From Hirundichthys speculiger (lineage: Eukaryota > Chordata > Actinopteri > Beloniformes > Exocoetidae): a stretch of 64,000 bases of DNA. Of the stretch, positions 58,870 to 64,000 are shown in pieces. The DNA lies in contig JAGFBZ010000702.1 of assembly GCA_018398805.1 (NCBI GenBank), forward strand, positions 62,001-126,000, in the 5' to 3' direction. The notes under the pieces are model-generated. The model saw only the letters and a list, made by a program, of their open reading frames with translations. It was not told where the DNA came from and did not search any database. A program made the translations under genes and the position numbers. Numbering within the stretch: position 1 is the stretch's first letter; every line of letters begins with the position of its first letter.

Positions 58870-59340
58870 TCCATATCTGCAGACAATATAATAAACAATG
58901 GGTTTTATTTCCAAACATGTAAAAGTATTGGAAACACTATGTTTTATTCCAGACTAAACCATCTTAAAAAGCAGAGAAAATGCATCTGCTCTGCTAAACT
59001 AAAACCAGAAAGACGTGCAAGAAAACAGAAAACTGCTATTAGAATGGATGGAAGAACAGACGAAATGGCAAAGACTCAGCCATTGATCAGCTCCAGGATG
59101 ATCAAAGAAGATCTAAAGTTACCTGTGAGGACTGGAACAATCAGAAGACGTCTGTGTTTGTTTTTAGCAGCTTAATATTCTTTTTTTCTTCACTTTCTGA
59201 AAAGTAAACAGTAAAAAGTAACAATTATGATCAATTTTTTTTTTCATGTTTTGATTTTGAATAGAATGTGTAGTGTTTCTAAAGTATTTGCTTGTTTGGA
59301 AATAAAATCTATAATAAGGATTTTGAGCTTTACTCACTTT
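58870..59340 (+). mobile_element. Tc1-F internally deleted element
   Basis: Terminal regions are inverted: 58899-58950 (GTTTTATTTCCAAACATG, then TTGGAAACACTATG) and, reversed, 59262-59312 (ATTTTATTTCCAAACAAG, then TTAGAAACACTACA). Between them a + frame (58939-59175) encodes the helix-turn-helix N-terminus of a Tc1 transposase, reading MAKTQPLISSRMIKEDLKLP then TIRRRL. The DDE domain is missing. Confidence 0.8.
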
Positions 59341-59404
59341 ATAGAAGGTTTTTTTTTTCTCCCAAAAACAAACTGCTATTATTTTAAACCAACTGTGCAT
59401 CCAT

Positions 59405-59880
59405 TTTACATTTCAGTCCTACAACACATTCCAATAAAGTTGGATAGTTCAGCTTTTCCTAGTTTATCTGGTTGTCATTCTTCTCAGAACACCTAAAGGG
59501 TGTTCTGGCATTGAGCTTGCCAAGTGATGAAGAGTTGCAGTTGTTGTTCTCTTACATTCTTCCTACAAATGAATCTGAAGACGTCCAACAGGACAGGACG
59601 GTCTTCACAGTCCGGCAGCAGTGCAGTCGTCTTCCCTTTGTCATGTCTTTGTAATGTGTGCAGAATGTGGTTTTGTAAAAAATGTGGTCTTGAGGGCACC
59701 AAATGTTGTTTTAAAATCTCCGCCAGTGATAGGACAGTGATGCAACCCCGTACCGAAGCCAGAGCCTGGCTTTTGTGCTTGTTGGTGATAACAGTCTGGA
59801 CGGTCCTCTTGCTTCTCGGTCTTAAACACACAGCACCCATGACTTCAGAAAAAGACTTGTTGCATGCTGACTTGTAGTTC
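59405..59880 (-). pseudogene. Tc1-A-like relic (minus), 3' side of a Rex3 insertion
   Basis: Complement reads C-terminal and DDE-region Tc1 sequence (ATGTGTGCAGAATGTGGTTT and CAGTGATGCAACCCCGTACC regions). The relic stops at about 59880 where Rex3 begins; matching upstream parts reappear after 63060. Confidence 0.65.
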
Positions 59881-59989
59881 CTTCCAGCGGATGGACAGAG
59901 GATGGCCTGGTGGCCGGGCCTTCACCCATGGGGCCCGAATGAGCTACATGGGTTCGCCTCCCCGTGGGCCCACCACCCGCAGGGAGAGC

Positions 59990-60800
59990 CATAGGAGTCG
60001 GGTGCTATGTGGTATGGGTGGCAGCCGAAAGCGTGAGCCTTGGCGTGCCGACCCTCGGCTGACGAAACTGGCTACTGGGAACATGGAACGTTACCTCTCT
60101 GGCGGGGAAAGAGCCTGAGCTTGTGCGTGAGGTTGAGAGGTACCGACTAGATATAGTCGGGCTCACCTCGACGCACAGCCTGGGCTCTGGAACCAATCAT
60201 CTCGAGAGAGGCTGGACCTTATTCTACTCTGAAGTTGCCCAGGGCGAGAGGCGACGGGCTGGTGTGGGCTTGCTTTTATCCCCCCAGCTTGGAGCCTGTA
60301 CGTTGGGGTTTTCCCCAGTGGATGAGATGGTAGCTTCCCTGCGTCTTCGGGTCGGGAACGGGCTCTGACTGTCATTTGCGCTTATGCGCCAAATGACAGT
60401 TCAGAGTACCCAGCCTTCTTGGGGTCCTTGGCGGGGGTGCTGGAAAGCGCCCCTAATGGGGACTCCTTTATTCTGCTGGGGGGGACTTCAACGCTCACGT
60501 TGGCAATGACAGTGGTACCTGGAGGGGCGCGATTGGGAGGAATGGCCTCTCTGATCTGAACCAGAGTGGTGTTTTGTTGTTGGACTTCTGTGCTCGTCAC
60601 AGTTTGTCCATAACGAACACCATGTTCAAGCATAAGAGTGTCCATAAATGCACTTGGCATCAGGACACTCTTGGCCGTAGATCGATGATCGACTTTATAG
60701 TTGTATCATCTGATCTTCGGCTGTATGTTCTGGACACTCGGGTAAAGAGAGGAGCTGAGCTGTCAACTGATCACTACCTGGTGGTGGGTTGGATCAGATG
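59990..60800 (+). pseudogene. Rex3 endonuclease domain, broken
   Basis: Frame 59864-60118 ends with LATGNMERYLSGGERA (the GTWNVxSLAGKE-type start of the apurinic-like endonuclease). The next frame (60123-60368) reads VEVRE-like sequence as REVERYRLDIVGLTSTHSLG, a third region at 60400-60510 has a decayed [12 protein letters not shown] box, and frame 60574 gives [20 protein letters not shown] then [12 protein letters not shown] (catalytic His region). In RTE elements this enzyme nicks the genomic target for target-primed reverse transcription. At least three frameshifts. Confidence 0.88.
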
Positions 60801-61379
60801 GTGGGGGAGAATGCCGGTCAGACCTGGTAGGCCCAAATGTGTAGTGAGGGTCTGCTGGAACCTGTCAGAAAGATCTTCAACTCACACCTCCGACAGAGCT
60901 TCAATCACATCCCGGGGGAGGCGGGGGACATTGAGTCTGAATGGGCCATGTTCGGCGCCTCCATTGCTGAAGTGGCTGACCGGAGCTGTGGCCGTAAGGT
61001 CGTCGGTGGTGTCGCTGTCGTGGCGGATATCCTCGAACTAGGTGGTGGACACCTTTGGTTGAGAGAGACCGTTCGACTGAAGAAGGAGTCCTATCAGGCT
61101 TGGTTAGCCTGTGGGACTCCAGAATCAGCAGACAGGTATCAGCGGGCCAAGCGGGCGGCGGATTTGGTGGTCTCTGAGGCGAAAACTCGGGTGGTGGGAG
61201 GAGTTCTGTGAGGCCATGGAAAAAGACTTTCGATTGGCTCCTCGGAGATTCTGGCAAATCTGGTTAAGCAGTGCTTCACCAACACTGTATATAGTGGGGG
61301 TGGGGCGCTGCTGACCTCGACTGGAGATGTCGTTCGATGGTGGAAGGAATACTTCGAGGACCTTCTCAATCCCACCAAC

Positions 61380-62240
61380 ATGTCATCTGTGGAGGATGCT
61401 GAGCCTGTGGACTTAGGGGTGGACTCTTTCATTATCGGAGCTGAGGTCGCTGAGGTAGTTAAGAAGCTGCACGGCTGGGCTCCGGGGATGGACGAGATCC
61501 ACCCTGATTTCCTGAAGGCTCTGGATGTTGTAGGACTGTCTTGGCTGACACGTCTCTGCAACATCGCATGGAAATCGGGGGCAGTACCTCTGGGTTGGCA
61601 GACCGGGGTGGTGGTTCCCGTCGTTAAGAATGGGGACCGGAGGGTGTGTTCCAATTACAGGGGAATCACACTCCTCAGCCTCCCTGGTCAGGTCTATGCA
61701 GGGGTGCTGGAGAAGAGAGTTGGATCGATTGTCGAATCTCGGATCCAGGAGGAACAATGTGGGTTCCGTCCTGGTCGTGGAACACTGGACCAGCTCTATA
61801 CCCTCACTAGGGTCCTTGAAGGAACATGGGAATTTGCCCAACCAGTCCCCATGTGTTTTGTGGACTTGGAGAAGGCATTTGACCGTGTCCCTCGGGGGGT
61901 CCTGTGGGGGGTACTCCAGGAGTATGGGGTGCTGGGCCCGTTGTTACGGGCTGTCCAGTCCCTGTACAGATGGAGTGGGAGCTTGGTCCGCATTGCCGGT
62001 TGTAAGTTGGATTCGTTTTCAGTGGGAGTTGGACTCCGCCAGGGCTGCCCTTTGTCACCGATTCTGTTCATAACGTTTATGGACAGAATTTCTAGGCGCA
62101 GCCATGGAGCGGAGGTGTTCCGGTTCGGTGGTGTCGGGATCTCGTCTCTGCTGTTTGCAGATGACGTGGTCCTGTTGGCGCCATCGAGTGGGGATGTGCA
62201 GCACTCGCTGGAGCGGTTCGCAGCCGAGCGGCAGAGATGA
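61380..62240 (+). pseudogene. Rex3 reverse transcriptase domain
   Basis: A 286-codon frame. In order: APGMDEIHPDFLKAL (finger), SNYRGITLLSLPGQVYAGVL, EEQCGFRPGRGTLDQLYTL, MCFVDLEKAFDRVPRGVLW (motif A, catalytic Asp), GLRQGCPLSPILFITFMD (motif B) and SSLLFADDVVLLAPSS (motif C, FADD at 62154-62165). All catalytic residues look intact in this segment. It is separated by frameshifts from the endonuclease (upstream of 61380) and from the C-terminal part at 62237. Confidence 0.95.
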
Positions 62241-62943
62241 GAATCAGCACCTCCAAATCTGAGACCATGGCCCTCAGTCAGAAAAGGGTAGGATGCCTCC
62301 TCCGGGTCGGGAGTGAGGTTCTGCCTCAAGTGGAGGAGTTTAAGTATCTCGGGGTCTTGTTCACCAGTGATGGGAGAAAGGAGCGGGAGATCGACAGACG
62401 GATTGGTGCAGCGTCTGCTGTGGTGGTGACTCTGTACCAGTCCGTTGTGGTGAAGGGAGAGCTGAGCCAAAAGGCAAGGCTCTCTGTTTACCGGTCGATC
62501 TTTGTTCCAACCCTCACCTATGGTCATGAACTGTGGGTAGTGACCGAAAGAATGAGATCGCGGATACAAGCGGCGGAAATGAGTTTTCTCCGCAGGGTGG
62601 CTGGACTCTCCCTTAGAGATACGGTGAGAAGTTCGGTCATTCGGGAGAGACTCAGAGTAGAGCCGCTGCTCCTTCACATCGAGAGGAGCCAGTTGAGGTG
62701 GTTCATCTGGTTAGGATGCCCCCCGGACGCCTCCCTGGAGACGTGTTTCAGGCATGTCCAACCGGGAGAAGACCACGGGGAAGACCCAGGACCCGCTGGA
62801 GAGATTATATCTCTCGGCTGGTCTGGGAACACCTCGGGATTCTTCCAGAGGAGCTGGTGGAAGCAGCCGAGGGTAGGGAGGTCTGGACCTCTCTGCTGAA
62901 GCTGCTGCCACCGCGACCCGACTCCGGACCAAGCGGGAGTTAA
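62237..62943 (+). pseudogene. Rex3 thumb and C-terminal region
   Basis: Frame 62237-62899 starts MRISTSKSETMALSQKRVG, then VEEFKYLGVLFTSDGRKERE, LTYGHELWVVTERMRSRIQ and EMSFLRRVAGLSLRDTVRSS. A frameshift near 62700 moves reading to the 62698-62943 frame (GHLVRMPPGRLPG-like, TGRRPRGRPRTRWRDYIS). This is the usual RTE/Rex3 C-terminus just before the 3' tail. Confidence 0.92.
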
Positions 62944-62964
62944 TGGATGGATGGATGGATAGTT
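62943..62964. repeat. (GGAT)n tail of Rex3
   Basis: Five or so GGAT units directly after the last Rex3 coding triplets. Confidence 0.93.
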
Positions 62965-62971
62965 AATAATA

Positions 62972-63060
62972 TTTTCTCGGGGATCATCCTCTGGGTTTAG
63001 AGACAATTGACGTTGTAACTGACGCTATACAAATAAAACTGCATTGAATTGAATTGAACT
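62972..63060 (+). mobile_element. L2 LINE 3' tail (+)
   Basis: GACAATTGACGTTGTAACTG, then ACGCTATACAAATAAAACTG and GCATTGAATTGAATTGAA: the L2 3' end in the opposite orientation to the others. Confidence 0.8.
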
Positions 63061-63099
63061 TGCAATAATGTCCATCTCAGATGGCTCTGAGTCCAGTGA

Positions 63100-63560
63100 C
63101 TCTTGCGTCCCTGGACTCTTGCTAACATGAAGCTTCCTTTTTGAACTTTCAATAGAGAAATATGCAAATTCCTTCCATTCTTTCTTGAGGAACTTAATTT
63201 TGATCATTTCAGTGACTTTCCCAGAAATGTGTTGAAATATCCCTCCATGTTCGCTCCTCAATGGCTCAGCTTTTAATTGAAGTTTATTTACTACTTTTTT
63301 TTTCTTACCAAATTACCATTCCAGTCACCTGTTGATGTGGTTTTTTTTAAAATATAAAATCAGTATTTTTTTTTGGCTTTTGGCTCACAAATCTTTTAGG
63401 GAAGGAGCTGTAGATTTAAGAGGCAAACATGGATCCTGGGGTTCATACTGTCTGCAAAGAAATGCAAGTCTTATCAAATTTATGAATCATTGCATATTTT
63501 TAGCACCGTCTCTGTGGGCTTCACATTTTCCAATTCTTCTTCAACTTTTTTATATGTGGG
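63100..63560 (-). pseudogene. Tc1-A-like relic (minus), 5' side
   Basis: ATATGCAAATTCCTTCCATT and CTTGAGGAACTTAATTTTG match the complement of the Tc1-A helix-turn-helix region as at 30838; leader continues to about 63370. Likely the other half of the relic at 59405-59880. Confidence 0.6.
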
Positions 63561-64000
63561 GTTTGTAATTTCTCAGCACATGAACTGAATATATTTCAAG
63601 AAAAAAAATGTTCAAACATTATGCAAATTAGGTTTCTGGCAACCGAACTCTCTTGTTTACTGCACAAACATCAGATGATGAGTGCATGAACCGCAGAGAC
63701 CACCTCCACAGACTGCAGGGACCCTGAGAGAGTCTCTCTGATCGATCCGGTCCAGCATCCAGCTACCCTGGACCAGACCTTGACACGCAGCAACAGAGAT
63801 TTTCTTTCCCGTTCCTGAAGTCTGCCCGCCCTCAGCTGCAGTATTGTTCAGACTCGCGACGGCTCTGCTGAGGTTCAGCGGGTTCGTTACGGTAGACCAG
63901 AGTATGTCAGCTCTCTGGGGAAGAAGACTTGGACGAAGGAAGTGTAGAGGTCGGCGGCGGATTGTGATTGTAGCCAGAGTCGGTAGAGCCAAGACTGAAC
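63561..64000. other. Intronic sequence at window end
   Basis: A 111-codon minus-strand frame (63657-63992) is GC-richer than its surroundings but matches no domain I know. A transposon origin is possible. Confidence 0.4.

Larger units (their letters stand above)
59885..62964 (+). mobile_element. Rex3-type RTE LINE, nearly complete but decayed
   Basis: About 3.1 kb in + orientation with endonuclease, reverse transcriptase and C-terminal regions in order, ending in GGAT tandem repeats (62943-62964), the 3' tail style reported for Rex3. Tail and order indicate target-primed insertion and only modest 5' truncation. Confidence 0.9.
45581..64000 (+). other. ltbp1: ltbp1 intron (5' part, at least 18.4 kb)
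   Basis: Begins with a GTGAGT donor. No downstream LTBP1 exon (8-cysteine or second EGF-like block) could be recognised in any frame up to the window end. It is dominated by nested DNA transposons and one decayed Rex3 LINE. Confidence 0.75.

Noticed and set aside
63657..63992. 111-codon minus-strand open frame at window end
   Set aside because: GC-rich but no family resemblance; could be transposon debris. Not called as a gene.
45581..64000. Further ltbp1 exons downstream
   Set aside because: Searched all frames for the next cysteine-rich LTBP blocks; none seen with splice sites.

Overview
This window is vertebrate, most likely teleost fish, chromosomal DNA lying inside one large gene. Two short coding exons on the + strand (17056-17126 and 45256-45580) have canonical splice sites and matching codon phase. 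Together they encode the N-terminal four-cysteine block plus the first EGF-like domain of a latent TGF-beta binding protein, best matching LTBP1. No other host exon is recognisable, so the window reads as the 3' part of an upstream intron (1-17055), one complete intron of about 28.1 kb (17127-45255) and the 5' part of the next intron (45581-64000). Fish origin is inferred from the repeats: a Rex3-type RTE LINE with GGAT tail, Maui-like L2 with TTGAATTGAA tail, many Tc1-like relics and many small hAT elements.

The introns are built from nested transposable elements. I use local labels. hAT-type elements have 8-bp target duplications and ends of the form TAGNGNTGGGC or CAG: hAT-1 (ends TAGGGCTGGGC), hAT-2 (TAGTGCTGGGC), hAT-3 (TAGGGATGCAC), hAT-4 (TAGAGCTGAGC), hAT-5 (TAGAGGTGTG), hAT-6 (TAGGGATGCACATGG, carries a MADF exon), hAT-7 (TAGCAGTGGGC), hAT-8 (CAGGGCCGG), hAT-9 (CAGTGATTCCC), hAT-10 (CAGGGCTTGAC), hAT-11 (TAGTGCTGTCA), hAT-12 (TAGTGCTGGGCGG) and hAT-13 (TAGGCTTGGGC). 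Tc1-like relics fall into groups A to F. Two more DNA-element types are less usual: a 303-bp element with long inverted repeats, TGTCA...TGACA ends and a 5-bp duplication (Ginger-like), and a pair of elements with ATGGAGCCC ends that I cannot assign.

Layout: 1-3460 holds hAT-1, a TA array, L2 with hAT-3 inside, and Tc1-A. 4646-8950 holds hAT-2, the hAT-7/8/9 nest and Tc1-A with hAT-2 inside. 9694-16870 holds hAT-4 with hAT-1 inside, hAT-5, hAT-6, Tc1-B, hAT-3, a Tigger-like element and a hAT-4 fragment that preserves an empty site. Exon at 17056. 18000-22480 holds an unclassified repeat and Tc1-A split by L2. 24361-28171 looks mostly unique. 28172-31320 holds hAT-1 and Tc1-A split by hAT-3 and an L2 tail. 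32513-34995 holds TA arrays with a Tc1 MITE, and Rex3 fragments with the Ginger-like element. 34996-38719 is largely unique. 38720-42910 holds LINE and Tc1 relics; hAT-2 follows at 44171. Exon at 45256. 45930-57080 holds three large nests plus Tc1-C and Tc1-D. 58870-63560 holds Tc1-F and Tc1-A split by a decayed, nearly complete Rex3.

No intact transposase or reverse transcriptase gene is present, and I found no new multi-gene system. The most informative signals are the MADF-exon capture by hAT-6, the Ginger-like element, the unassigned ATGGAG family, the filled/empty hAT-4 site pair, and the layered insertion chronology inside an ltbp1 intron.
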